NCBI RefSeq assembly: GCF_020523625.1 | Contig: NZ_JAJAQH010000001.1 | Location: 1 to 64,000 of the forward strand | Origin: Methylovorus menthalis | GTDB taxonomy: Bacteria; Pseudomonadota; Gammaproteobacteria; Burkholderiales; Methylophilaceae | DNA length: 64,000 bases | Direction of reading: 5' to 3' | In this document: piece by piece, positions 17,932 to 28,679 of the stretch | How the letters are laid out: each line of letters starts with the position of its first letter | Numbering within the stretch: position 1 is the stretch's first letter | Notes under the pieces: generated by a model | Told to the model about the DNA's origin: nothing | Seen by the model: only the letters and a program-made list of their open reading frames with translations | Databases searched by the model: none | Translations under genes and position numbers: made by a program

Positions 17932-20055
17932 TCAGACTTCGACAGAAAGCGCTGGGGACTCATCGTATTCCACACATTCTTCTATCAGTTCAATCAGCTC
18001 GCGCACCACAAACTTGCCCTCGTAGCCCGAGGTCTTGAGGGCATCTTCAAACATGGTGAGATCCTTAGGGCAGGACACAACGAACACTTGCAGGCCTTCG
18101 ATCCTGCCCGCTTCATGCATGCGGTTTTGCGATGGTTTTTCGGTGCCGGGCGCATCGGGTATCCAGATACGGCCTCCACCAGCGCCGCAGCAGAAAGAGT
18201 TGTCACGATTGCGATCCATCTCCACCAGCTCGCAACCCAGCATCTGCAGGATGTCGCGCGGCGCATCAAAGCCCTTGTTGTAGCGGCCCAGGTGGCAAGG
18301 GTCATGAAAGGTCACGCGGTAGCCCAGCGGTTTGCGCAGGCGCAAGCGGCCTTGCAGCAACAACTCGCGCACCACGGTGGTGTAATGCTGAATCTCGAAT
18401 TCGCCGCCAAAGTCGGGGTATTCGTTGCGGATAGTGTTGTAGGAATGCGGGTCGGTCGTGACGACGGACTTGAACTCGCAATCGCGTATCGAAGTAATGT
18501 TGGCGGTGGCGAGGTACTCATACAGCCCCTCCTCGCCTACCCGGCGCACATCGTTGCCCGCGTTCATTTCGCCCTCAAACAGCAGGCCAAAATCCACCCC
18601 GGCCTGTTGCATCAGCCGGGCAAAGGCGCGGGTGACTTTCTGGTTGCGCGGATCAAACGAGGCGTAATCACCGACGAACCACAGCATGTCGACCGCTTCC
18701 TTGCGCGCATCCTTGATGGTGAACGGCAACTCCTTGGTCCAGGCGGCGCGCTTGCGTTTGGATTCGCCAAACGAATTACCGGTTTTATGGATAGTCTGCA
18801 GGGTTTTCTCCAGCAGCGGCTCCATGTTGCCGTCTTCCACCAGCTTGCGGCGCATCTGCACAATAATCGGCACATGCTCCACCGCCACCGGACAGATTTC
18901 CACGCAGGCGAGACAAGTGCGGCACGACCACAAGGTCTCCATGAATACCTGCCCCGGCGCCTTGCCATGCACATCCAGCTCGGCTTTCTCCGGCAGGGTG
19001 GCGGCATTGAGGCTGTGGTTGGCAAACTCACGCAGCGACAGGATTACATCGCGTGGCGACAGTGGCGCCCCCACCGCGTTGGCCGGGCAGGCCTCGTGGC
19101 AGCGGCCGCACTTGGTGCAGGCATCCAGATGCAACAGCTCTTTCCACTTGAAATCGGTGATGTACTGATAGCCCGCGCTGGCCTGCTCTTCCGGCACCTT
19201 GGGCAGGCGACGGCCCGCCAGGGGGTCGCGCAGCATGAGCGAGGTGGGCGCCGTGACAATATGCTTGATCTTGCTGTAGGGAATCAACGCGATAAAAGTC
19301 AGCGCCAGCAGGCCGTGAAACCACCACAAGCCGCTGCGGACCAGCCCGGCACCTTCCGGTGACAAGCCGACCGATTGCATGGCATGCGCCATCACGGCAC
19401 CGACGGGTGACCAGAAGCGCAGGTCCCACACCGTGGGCTGGCCGCTCAGCCAGACCAGACGGGTGGCTTCCAGCACAAAGCCAGTGATGCCAATCAGGAT
19501 CAGCGCCCACAGAAAGGCCCAGTCCTCGCGGCGATAGTCACGGCGATCGTAATCCGGGTCTTCCGGGCTGCGATCCGGGCGGGCGTAATCCAGCTTGGGC
19601 AGCCTCAGCCACTGGCGGCGATACATCATGTAGAGCACGCCTGCGATCAGGCCTGCGCCAGCAAGATCCAGCACCAGCGAAAACCACAGGTAAAATTCGC
19701 CATGCCAGAAGCGCCAGCCAAACAGCGGCTGCAAAATGTCATATTCAAGCGTGATGGTCGCCGTGCCGATGAACAGCAGGGCAAAGCCGAAGAAGATCAG
19801 CGCATGCGCACGCCCCGCCTTGCGGTCCCGCCGCACCAGCGTACGGTGCGTCAGCATATCCTGCACCATGTTGACAGCACGCTGGCGCCAGGCGCCGATG
19901 TCCAGCGGACGGCCGCGCCGGTATTTGCGCACCTGGGTATACACACCGTGGGCAAAGATGCCGATGGCGGTGTAGCCCAGCAGATAAAACAGGGTGATGC
20001 TCCAGGAAGAAAAATCCTGGAAAAGTATGCGGGTGACCAGGGTGGTATCGTTCAT
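17932..20055 (-). CDS. Membrane Fe-S oxidoreductase, EtfD/EMO-type ETF:quinone reductase
   Basis: 707 aa. The N-terminal third has about five membrane helices of the nitrate-reductase-gamma type (TLFYLLGYTAIGIFAHGVYT, ALIFFGFALLFIGTATITL, FSLVLDLAGAGLIAGVLYMM). Then come two 4Fe-4S motifs, CTKCGRCHEACP and CRTCLACVEICP, near residues 310 and 375. Last is a CCG-type domain with HDPCHLGRY and NSFCCGAGGG. This layout matches EtfD/EMO proteins, which pass electrons from ETF to the quinone pool. The adjacent etfBA and tmd make that role likely here. No canonical ETF-QO is in the window. Confidence 0.85.
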   Translation of the reverse strand: MNDTTLVTRILFQDFSSWSITLFYLLGYTAIGIFAHGVYTQVRKYRRGRPLDIGAWRQRAVNMVQDMLTHRTLVRRDRKAGRAHALIFFGFALLFIGTATITLEYDILQPLFGWRFWHGEFYLWFSLVLDLAGAGLIAGVLYMMYRRQWLRLPKLDYARPDRSPEDPDYDRRDYRREDWAFLWALILIGITGFVLEATRLVWLSGQPTVWDLRFWSPVGAVMAHAMQSVGLSPEGAGLVRSGLWWFHGLLALTFIALIPYSKIKHIVTAPTSLMLRDPLAGRRLPKVPEEQASAGYQYITDFKWKELLHLDACTKCGRCHEACPANAVGAPLSPRDVILSLREFANHSLNAATLPEKAELDVHGKAPGQVFMETLWSCRTCLACVEICPVAVEHVPIIVQMRRKLVEDGNMEPLLEKTLQTIHKTGNSFGESKRKRAAWTKELPFTIKDARKEAVDMLWFVGDYASFDPRNQKVTRAFARLMQQAGVDFGLLFEGEMNAGNDVRRVGEEGLYEYLATANITSIRDCEFKSVVTTDPHSYNTIRNEYPDFGGEFEIQHYTTVVRELLLQGRLRLRKPLGYRVTFHDPCHLGRYNKGFDAPRDILQMLGCELVEMDRNRDNSFCCGAGGGRIWIPDAPGTEKPSQNRMHEAGRIEGLQVFVVSCPKDLTMFEDALKTSGYEGKFVVRELIELIEECVEYDESPALSVEV

Positions 20056-20110
20056 GAACTGTCTCTTTTGCTATCGGGGTCTTCAGGGCCCGGGCGGCTG
20101 ACCTGCAAGC

Positions 20111-20135
20111 CAGCGGGAAGCCATGCCTCCCGCTG
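20111..20135 (-). other. Intercistronic hairpin after tmd
   Basis: Eight-bp stem (20111-20118 with 20128-20135) and 9-nt loop in the 109-bp gap between tmd and the membrane oxidoreductase, with no T-tract. Such a hairpin can protect the 3' end of a processed upstream message. Function inferred only. Confidence 0.5.
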
Positions 20136-20164
20136 TTGCACCGGACCCTGAAGTGAACCGTTGA

Positions 20165-22426
<2,262 letters not shown>

Positions 22427-22430
22427 TCAC

Positions 22431-22462
22431 AATTCTCCTTAGGGCTTACCACCTAGGGAGTA
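22431..22462 (-). promoter_or_regulatory. tmd promoter with NarL-type 7-2-7 site
   Basis: On the minus strand TACTCCC-TA-GGTGGTA (22462-22447) is an inverted heptamer pair with 2 nt between. Nine nt later comes GAGAATTGTGAG (from 22437), a probable -10 region. The same arrangement stands before the APC permease and dmmD. Predicted target of the local NarL-like regulator. Confidence 0.75.
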
Positions 22463-22509
22463 CCGACAAGATAAACTTTCATTACAAATCAATTGATTAA
22501 ATAAAAAAT

Positions 22510-22529
22510 GGGCCGCCTTGCGGCGACCC
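22510..22529 (-). terminator. Terminator of the APC permease gene
   Basis: On the minus strand GGGTCGCC-loop-GGCGGCCC (one mismatch in the stem) is followed by ATTTTTTAT. It lies 27 bp past the permease stop and isolates it from the tmd promoter. Confidence 0.8.
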
Positions 22530-22556
22530 GTCTCCATGCCCGGCTAGCGCGGAATA

Positions 22557-24254
22557 CTAACCGAGATGATGGAACACGTAGACCACCACCACACCCGCCA
22601 CCAGGGCGACATAGGGCAGGATACCGGCCCGGCTTGCCACACCGGCTTCGTCACCGACATGCATGTCTTCGAGCATGGCCTTGGGGAACTGGCCTTTGTC
22701 CTGCACATAGTGGCGGTAGATGAAGACCGGGATGATCAGCGCGGCGAAGAACAGGCCGGTAATCAATGTACCTTCACCCCAGACATCGGCACCGAACCCC
22801 ATCAGGGCCAGGTTGACGAAGCTGAGTACGCCACCAGCTGCCAGCAGGATGGTGGGGGCCTTGTAGGGGCGCAGCCAGCTTGGACGGTCCATGCGGTGTA
22901 TCCAGCCGGAGTTGAGGTTGAGGAAGTTGAAGATGATGTAGCCGATATTGGATGCTGCCAGCACGAACACATAGTCAGACAGCAACAGCAGCAGCAGATT
23001 GAAGCAGAGGTCAGTCCACATCGCAGGGGTAGGCGCGCCGTGCTCATTGACCTTGGACAGGTACTTGGGCAGCCAGCCATCGACCGAGGCCTGGTACAGC
23101 GTGCGCGAAGAACCCGCCATGGAGGTCATGATAGAGAGCAGCAGCGCCAGCACCAGCATGATGACCATGACATTGCCAATGATCTTGCCGCCGCCTGCCA
23201 TGTCGGACAAGGCGCTGGCAACACCCATGCCACTGTAGATATCAGGCGCCAGCATGCCGCTGTAGACAGCAGGGGTAACCGTAGCGCCTGCAGCATCGAC
23301 GACCGCTGGGGTGACCAGTTGACCCAGGCCAAGGTGCGCCTGGAAGGCAATTGGCACCAGCGTAAACACGGCGATAGAGAGCAGGCCAGAGTAGAAAATG
23401 GCCTTGAAGGTATCGGTCTTGGGGTTCTTGAACTCGCGGGTGTAACAGACGGAGGTTTCAAACGCATAGGTAGACCAGGCGGCAATAAAGAGACCGCCAG
23501 CCATCAGTTTCCAGCCTTCAATGCCCCATACGCCATCCACCACATTGCCTGCGGCGTCATAGCTCAGTGGTGCCATGGGGAAGAAGTTTACCTGTGGCAC
23601 ATCGCCCGTCAGGATAGGGATCAGACCAATCAGCATCAGCGGGATCAGTGCGGTAATACCCAAAATCATGGTCACACGGGCTGAACGCAGAATGCCGCCA
23701 TGCTGCACGGCAAACACCGACATCAGCACCGCAGCGCCGAGGATGAACGTGGCATTGATGCGCAGCACCAGGTCTGTCTTGATGAAGCTCAGATCCATCA
23801 GCGTGATCTGCCAGGTGTTGATGACGGCATCCGGCGCAAACAGTGCGCTCAGCATGTAGCCTGCGGCGAGACCGGAGCCTATCGCCAATACCGGCGACCA
23901 GGCGAACCAGTTACACCACACCGAGATAGGTGCAATGAACTTGCTGTAGCGCACCCAGGCCACGGCGCCATAGACGGAGGCGCCGCCAGATTTGTGCGGA
24001 AACAGGCCAGCGATTTCAGCATAGGTAAAAGCCTGAATAAAGCCGAATGCGATCGAGATCATCCAGACGATCCAGGAGGGTTTGCCGACGGTGGCAGCAA
24101 TGGCGCCTATGGAAAAAAGCACCAGTGCCGGTACACCGCTGGCCACCCAGAACGCACCCTGCCAGCCGATCTTACGGTGCAGGGTAGAGTTCTGGGCGAC
24201 GACATCGCCGGATAAATCGGCGGAGATCGCGTCTACGGGCGGATTACTGTTCAA
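22557..24254 (-). CDS. APC-family permease, probable methylated-amine or amino acid transporter
   Basis: 565 aa, about 12 membrane helices. The first helix region (GAFWVASGVPALVLFSIGAI, then FIQAFTYAEIAGLFPHKSGG) is the amino-acid/polyamine/organocation permease pattern. The start is TTG at 24254, with an AAGGGGA ribosome site 6-7 nt upstream; no nearby ATG fits. It sits between the tmd and DMT promoters and shares their 7-2-7 regulatory site. Uptake of an alkylamine or a quaternary amine is therefore inferred; family members normally move amino acids, so substrate is open. Confidence 0.8.
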   Translation of the reverse strand: MNSNPPVDAISADLSGDVVAQNSTLHRKIGWQGAFWVASGVPALVLFSIGAIAATVGKPSWIVWMISIAFGFIQAFTYAEIAGLFPHKSGGASVYGAVAWVRYSKFIAPISVWCNWFAWSPVLAIGSGLAAGYMLSALFAPDAVINTWQITLMDLSFIKTDLVLRINATFILGAAVLMSVFAVQHGGILRSARVTMILGITALIPLMLIGLIPILTGDVPQVNFFPMAPLSYDAAGNVVDGVWGIEGWKLMAGGLFIAAWSTYAFETSVCYTREFKNPKTDTFKAIFYSGLLSIAVFTLVPIAFQAHLGLGQLVTPAVVDAAGATVTPAVYSGMLAPDIYSGMGVASALSDMAGGGKIIGNVMVIMLVLALLLSIMTSMAGSSRTLYQASVDGWLPKYLSKVNEHGAPTPAMWTDLCFNLLLLLLSDYVFVLAASNIGYIIFNFLNLNSGWIHRMDRPSWLRPYKAPTILLAAGGVLSFVNLALMGFGADVWGEGTLITGLFFAALIIPVFIYRHYVQDKGQFPKAMLEDMHVGDEAGVASRAGILPYVALVAGVVVVYVFHHLG

Positions 24255-24365
24255 TTTAATTCCCCTTATCGAAAAGTCATGCAGTCAGCAGGCCCATGGC
24301 CAGCACATACGGTACTGACATGTCCTGCATTGGGCTCCATTGAATACCCGCCTCCCCCGCCTCAC

Positions 24366-24397
24366 AATTCTCACTACGGATTACTACCTAAGAAGTA
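24366..24397 (-). promoter_or_regulatory. APC permease promoter with NarL-type 7-2-7 site
   Basis: On the minus strand TACTTCT-TA-GGTAGTA (24397-24382), then exactly 9 nt, then GAGAATTGTGAG. The first heptamer fits the NarL consensus TACYYMT fully. About 110 nt of leader precede the TTG start. Confidence 0.75.
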
Positions 24398-24487
24398 GCA
24401 AGAAAATGGTGCGGCATGCATGGTTTAAAGCAGGTTCCGGTCCAACTTGGGGCATCAGGCAGCCTGGGCGCCAGCATGAGCCCGCCC

Positions 24488-24503
24488 TACTCCCTCAGGA
24501 GTA
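24488..24503 (+). promoter_or_regulatory. NarL-type 7-2-7 site before the DMT operon
   Basis: TACTCCC-TC-AGGAGTA is a near-perfect 7-2-7 inverted repeat, 62 bp upstream of the DMT start. The right heptamer read outward is TACTCCT, a full NarL consensus match. No GAGAATT element follows at 9 nt. The rest of the 310-bp gap between the permease and the DMT gene (24255-24565) holds only this and the site at 24382-24397. Confidence 0.65.
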
Positions 24504-24565
24504 TGGAAAGACAGGCCGCGTGCCCCTTACCATTTCTGGCAAATACCTTTAAAGGAATCCGCCTC

Positions 24566-25642
24566 ATGCAAGCCCCGCCCTATACCGCCAGACTACAATC
24601 CACCCTGCACCGCCATTACGCGCGCAACCAGCGCTGGGGATTCATGTGGGCCTTGTGGACCGCGATTCTGTGGGGCGCCTGGTATGTACCCGGCACGGCG
24701 CTGTGGTTTGAGTCACCGTATGTCGATATCCCGCAGGACCAGCAATCGCTCAGGCTGGCTGCCACCGCCGTGATGACCTGGGTGCATGCATTGGCAGTGT
24801 TTGTGTTTTTACTACTGTGGAATGGCGTGCTGGGCAAGGTGGGGGATTACGCCCGCACCATGGTGCGCTTTCGACGCATCTCCAAGTGGTATGCGCTGGC
24901 GTCGCTTTGTGGCGGACCGATGGCGATCTTTGGCTCCTATATGGCCATGGGCTATGTGGGGCCGGTATTTGCCGCTGTCACCTCGCTGTTTTACCCGGTG
25001 ATAGGCGCCGTGGTGGCGCGCCTGTGGTACCGCGAAAAAATCTCCACCCGCGCCGCGCTGGGCATGGTGATCATCATGATGGGGGGCCTGGTGATTTATG
25101 GCCCTGGCCTGTTTGGCGAGGTGGGTGGCGATAACAGCCATGCATGGCTGGGCTATCTCGGCGGCATCATGTCTGCACTGGGATGGGGCATGGAAGGTGC
25201 CGTGGCGGCGCGGGCGATGGATGTGACCGACCCGGACGTGGGCATTCATTGCCGCTTCAGTTTCGAGATTCTGTTCTGGGGCATATTGATCCTGCCTGCC
25301 CTCGCGCTTTTTACCAGTCTGCCAATAGGTGAGCTACTACTCACTACCGTGCAAAACCCCAAGGCCATGGTGTGGATAGTGCTGGCCTCGGCCTGCCATG
25401 CCTATTGCTACACCGCCTTTTACAAGAGCTTCAGCCTGATCGGCGTCGGTCGAGGCGAAGCCATTGGCAACCTCTACGCGGTATTTGCCCTGCTGTTTAT
25501 TGCAGCCTTTACCCTGCAAATGCCACCGTGGTATTTCCTGGTCGGCCTCATCCTCACTGTGGCGGGCAGCTTTGTCATGTTTGGCGAATCCGCCGAAACC
25601 GTAGCCCAGTTACGCGACAATCCAGCGGGAGAACACGCATGA
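24566..25642 (+). CDS. DMT-superfamily (EamA-like) transporter
   Basis: 358 aa from ATG 24566, preceded by AAAGGAAT. About ten membrane helices, in two related halves (GPVFAAVTSLFYPVIGAVVA in the first, AIGNLYAVFALLFIAAFTLQ in the second). The N-terminus (RWGFMWALWTAILWGAWYVP) is typical of EamA-type drug/metabolite transporters. Located in the amine island and preceded by a 7-2-7 site, so export or import of an amine or its product is plausible. Its stop overlaps the next start by four bases. Confidence 0.75.
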   Translation: MQAPPYTARLQSTLHRHYARNQRWGFMWALWTAILWGAWYVPGTALWFESPYVDIPQDQQSLRLAATAVMTWVHALAVFVFLLLWNGVLGKVGDYARTMVRFRRISKWYALASLCGGPMAIFGSYMAMGYVGPVFAAVTSLFYPVIGAVVARLWYREKISTRAALGMVIIMMGGLVIYGPGLFGEVGGDNSHAWLGYLGGIMSALGWGMEGAVAARAMDVTDPDVGIHCRFSFEILFWGILILPALALFTSLPIGELLLTTVQNPKAMVWIVLASACHAYCYTAFYKSFSLIGVGRGEAIGNLYAVFALLFIAAFTLQMPPWYFLVGLILTVAGSFVMFGESAETVAQLRDNPAGEHA

Positions 25643-25968
25643 AATTGCATATCAAGGGATTTTTACTGACACGGCTGCACCAGCTGGGCGGCATGCGGGA
25701 TCAGGCGCTGATCGAGCTGACTCTGCAAGCCTACAGCCTGCAAGGGCGCTACGCGATCAACAGCCTGCATGTGGCGCTGGATGAGTTGTCGGCGGCCGGC
25801 CTGGTCGTGCGCAATGAACCGCAGCTCATCACCGAAACCGTAGGCGATATATTACCGCGCGAAGCACTGTCGTTTTATTACCAGCTGACACCGTTTGGAC
25901 TCACCCGCATGGAAGATACCGGCTTGCTGGCCAAGGATGGCACTGCCATGGAGGAGTATTGCGCATGA
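25639..25968 (+). CDS. Small protein coupled to the DMT transporter, winged-helix-like
   Basis: 109 aa, soluble. The segment DQALIELTLQAYSLQGRYAI followed by HVALDELSAAGLVVR reads like a winged helix of the PadR/MarR kind, and the rest (ITETVGDILPREALSFYYQL) could be the wing and a dimer helix. No family recognised. ATGA overlaps couple it to the transporter before and the microprotein after it. Could regulate or assist the transporter; not established. Confidence 0.65.
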   Translation: MKLHIKGFLLTRLHQLGGMRDQALIELTLQAYSLQGRYAINSLHVALDELSAAGLVVRNEPQLITETVGDILPREALSFYYQLTPFGLTRMEDTGLLAKDGTAMEEYCA

Positions 25969-26075
25969 ACAGTTTCTGGGGATACGCCGGGGCCGATGTG
26001 CTGGCCATCATCATCATCGGCCTGGCCAGCTTTATCTGCCTGATCTGCGCCCGGCTGTTTGTCAGCCGCCGCTAG
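25965..26075 (+). CDS. Single-TM microprotein, third gene of the DMT operon
   Basis: 36 aa, from ATG 25965 overlapping the previous stop (ATGA). Hydrophobic core VLAIIIIGLASFICLICARLF flanked by NSFWGYAGAD and a basic SRR end, a one-helix membrane protein with the basic end likely cytoplasmic. The tight coupling on a chain of two ATGA overlaps argues it is real. A small subunit or stabiliser of the DMT transporter is the obvious hypothesis. Confidence 0.6.
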   Translation: MNSFWGYAGADVLAIIIIGLASFICLICARLFVSRR

Positions 26076-26106
26076 GCTGGGCAAGGCCAGGTGGAAGAGC
26101 AGGCAC

Positions 26107-26790
26107 TTACTTTTTTCGATGTGCCCATACGGCCGCCTCAAGCCGGCTGGTGAGCTTGAGTTTGCTGAGCAGATGTTTGATATGCACCTTGACCGTGGTA
26201 TCGGAAATACCCAGTTTGCGCGCGATGGTTTTATTGTTGAGACCATCCGCCAGGCACTGCAAGATCTCCTGCTCGCGGTCAGTCAGCGCCACGTCATCAT
26301 CCGCCTTGCGCGTGCGCGGTTCCAGCAAGGCCTGCTTCAGCACTTCGGTCAGGCTGTCCTGTATCACCGTCATGCCGGAGATCACTTTTTTGAGGCTGGC
26401 ACAGAGGTCTTCCGGTTCCATGTCCTTCAGCAGATAACCATCCGCCCCGGCGCGCAACGCCTCCAGCAAGTCATCCTCGGCATCCGACACCGTCAGCACC
26501 ACAAAACGGGCCTGCAAACTGCTTTCACTTTTGAAGCGGCGCAGGGTTTCAATGCCGTTGAGACCTTTCATGTTGAGGTCGATCAGCACCACATCAGGCT
26601 GCAAAGGCGGAGCCAGCAACAAACCCTCGCTACCGGAAGCCGCCTCGCCCACCACCCGGAATGCCGGGTCGGCTTCTATCATCTGACCAACGCCCTTGCG
26701 AAACAGCGCATGGTCATCAATCAGGAACACCTTGGTCGGCATCGCGCCGCCAGATGTCAGCTCAGAAGTCGGTGTACTGGGGGTGCTCAA
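26107..26790 (-). CDS. NarL-family response regulator
   Basis: 227 aa from TTG 26790, which has an AGGAGAG ribosome site 7 nt upstream; ATG 26742 (MPTKVFLIDDHALFRKG) would give 211 aa but lacks a good site. Receiver domain with phospho-acceptor Asp in VVLIDLNMKG; LuxR-type helix-turn-helix LTDREQEILQCLADGLNNKT, then TVKVHIKHLLSKLKLTSR and LEAAVWAHRKK. The recognition helix is nearly that of E. coli NarL (TVKVHVKHMLKKMKL), whose sites are TACYYMT heptamers. Lies 15 bp after the kinase gene. Predicted activator of the four nearby 7-2-7 promoters. Confidence 0.92.
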   Translation of the reverse strand: MSTPSTPTSELTSGGAMPTKVFLIDDHALFRKGVGQMIEADPAFRVVGEAASGSEGLLLAPPLQPDVVLIDLNMKGLNGIETLRRFKSESSLQARFVVLTVSDAEDDLLEALRAGADGYLLKDMEPEDLCASLKKVISGMTVIQDSLTEVLKQALLEPRTRKADDDVALTDREQEILQCLADGLNNKTIARKLGISDTTVKVHIKHLLSKLKLTSRLEAAVWAHRKK

Positions 26791-26805
26791 GGTCGTGCTC
26801 TCCTG

Positions 26806-28632
26806 TCATTGTGCCAATTGCGGCGTAAATACCAATCTTACCCGCGTGCCGCCCGTGCGGCGACGCAAAACTGCCAGCTCGCCCCCCAGGCTGTAAGCAC
26901 GCTCCTGCATGATGCTGTGCCCGTAATGCCCCGGCTCGCCCGGCTTGCTGGCATAGCCGATACCATCATCATCAATGGTCACGATGACCGAGCCATTGCT
27001 CTGGTAGACCAGCGCCACGGTCACCGTGCTGGCGCCGGAATGGCGCACGATATTCGACAGCGCCTCGCGGATGACATGCAGGATATGGAATTCCTCGTTC
27101 ACCGTCAGGCGGCAATTCACCAGCCGATTATCCAGCGCAATGGAAAGATTGGAGCGCTGCATGAATTCGTCAATCGCCGACTGGATGGCAAAACCCAGCC
27201 CGCGCACATCCATGTGCACGCGAAAGGTGGACAGCAGCTCGCGCAACTCGCGGTAGGCATTATCCAGCCCCTGACGCAGCTCGTTCACAATGCCGCGCAG
27301 GTCGGCATGCTGAGTCTGCGGATGACTTTGCAGACGGAAAATCTGGATTTTCATGAACGACAGCGACTGCGCCAGCGAATCATGCAGCTCACGGGCAATG
27401 GCGGCCCGCTCATCCAGCAGCGCGGCACGACGGCCTTCCTGCTCGCGGTTCTGCGTGCCCATCACCATGGACAGCAATTGCGCAGTCATCTCCACCAGCT
27501 CGATGTCGGTTTCATCAAACACATGCGCTGCCTCGGCCTCCACCATCAGCATGCCCAGCGTTTCCCACGGGCCGGTAAAGGCTGCAACGAGACAGTGGCT
27601 GCCATCTTCGCCATTGGCTGGTTCAAGCTGGTAACTCACCGCCTGGCTGGTATTCAGCTCGGCCAGCAGGCTGGGCGGCGTAGGATGCGGCGCATGCTGC
27701 GAAAACAACATGCGCTCCACCGGCTCACCGGCGGATTTTTCGGCAAACAGCAGCGCCACATTCTGCACATCCAGCGTGCTTTCCAGCATGTACAGCACCT
27801 TGCGCAGCAGGGCTTCGCTGATGTCCGGCGTATTGATCATGCCCACCAGCCGGTGCAAAAACCCCTGTGCGCGCAACAAGCGGCGCAAGCGCTCACTGCG
27901 CGTCTGGTTGAACCACGCGCTCTCGGCCTTGAAGCCCTCCAGCCGCGCCGCAATGCGAAAGACGGTTTGCTCCAGCCGGGCAAATTCGTCGGCATGGCCC
28001 TGGTCATCCGCCACCTGAAACTCCTGAGGCAGCAACTTGGCCAGATGGCCGATGCGGTCTATCAACAGATGCTTGGCCTTGAACGCCACGGCAAACAGGC
28101 AGCACACCAGCAACAGGCCACTCACCAGTTGCAAGAGGCCGATCACCGACTGCTTAACCTCCACATCGTGCTGCAGCTCTTCTGCCAGCCTGTCGTAATC
28201 ATGCAGCACCCGGTCCACGGCCTGCAGCCAGCCCGCCGTATGCTCGGCCTGCGGATAGGTATTGAGCAACGATGCCGTGTCGGCTTCCAGGTGGGCAATG
28301 GCTGGCGGCAGACGCGAACCCAGTTGCTGGCGGAACCACGAGAACTCCATCACCCCACCCCCGGCATTGAGTCCGGCACCGGGCAGCCGGCTACCCTGCG
28401 GCGTGGCAACGACTTCGGCCCGCAGCACCTGCCAATGGAATTTTTGCGCGTAGAGCTGGCGCATGGCAGACTGGTTGCCAGGAATGTAATCCAGCAGAAA
28501 CAGGGAGCCGACCTGCATCATGATGATGAGCAAGAGCACACAGAACAGCAGCAGTACCAGCCGCAGGTAAAGCGTATGGCGCAGCAGGGCCTTGATTTCA
28601 GCCACTTCAGACAATTGTTTCAACCAGCGCAT
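26806..28632 (-). CDS. NarX-like sensor histidine kinase
   Basis: 608 aa from ATG 28632; an upstream TTG (28677) would run into the divergent gene. Helix 1 (LRLVLLLFCVLLLIIMMQVG), a periplasmic domain of about 110 residues, helix 2 (LLQLVSGLLLVCCLFAVAFK), a HAMP-like linker, a GAF domain (about 240-380), then HisKA_3 with the H-box AAIARELHDSLAQSLSFMK and an HATPase domain (VTIDDDGIGYASKPGEPGHY). NarX architecture without the nitrate P-box visible, so it senses another signal. Partner of the NarL-type regulator just downstream. Methylated amine or redox state is the likely cue (inference). Confidence 0.9.
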   Translation of the reverse strand: MRWLKQLSEVAEIKALLRHTLYLRLVLLLFCVLLLIIMMQVGSLFLLDYIPGNQSAMRQLYAQKFHWQVLRAEVVATPQGSRLPGAGLNAGGGVMEFSWFRQQLGSRLPPAIAHLEADTASLLNTYPQAEHTAGWLQAVDRVLHDYDRLAEELQHDVEVKQSVIGLLQLVSGLLLVCCLFAVAFKAKHLLIDRIGHLAKLLPQEFQVADDQGHADEFARLEQTVFRIAARLEGFKAESAWFNQTRSERLRRLLRAQGFLHRLVGMINTPDISEALLRKVLYMLESTLDVQNVALLFAEKSAGEPVERMLFSQHAPHPTPPSLLAELNTSQAVSYQLEPANGEDGSHCLVAAFTGPWETLGMLMVEAEAAHVFDETDIELVEMTAQLLSMVMGTQNREQEGRRAALLDERAAIARELHDSLAQSLSFMKIQIFRLQSHPQTQHADLRGIVNELRQGLDNAYRELRELLSTFRVHMDVRGLGFAIQSAIDEFMQRSNLSIALDNRLVNCRLTVNEEFHILHVIREALSNIVRHSGASTVTVALVYQSNGSVIVTIDDDGIGYASKPGEPGHYGHSIMQERAYSLGGELAVLRRRTGGTRVRLVFTPQLAQ

Positions 28633-28679
28633 ATCAGGACACGGTCTCCCCGGAAACCCACATATAACAGGACACAAGC

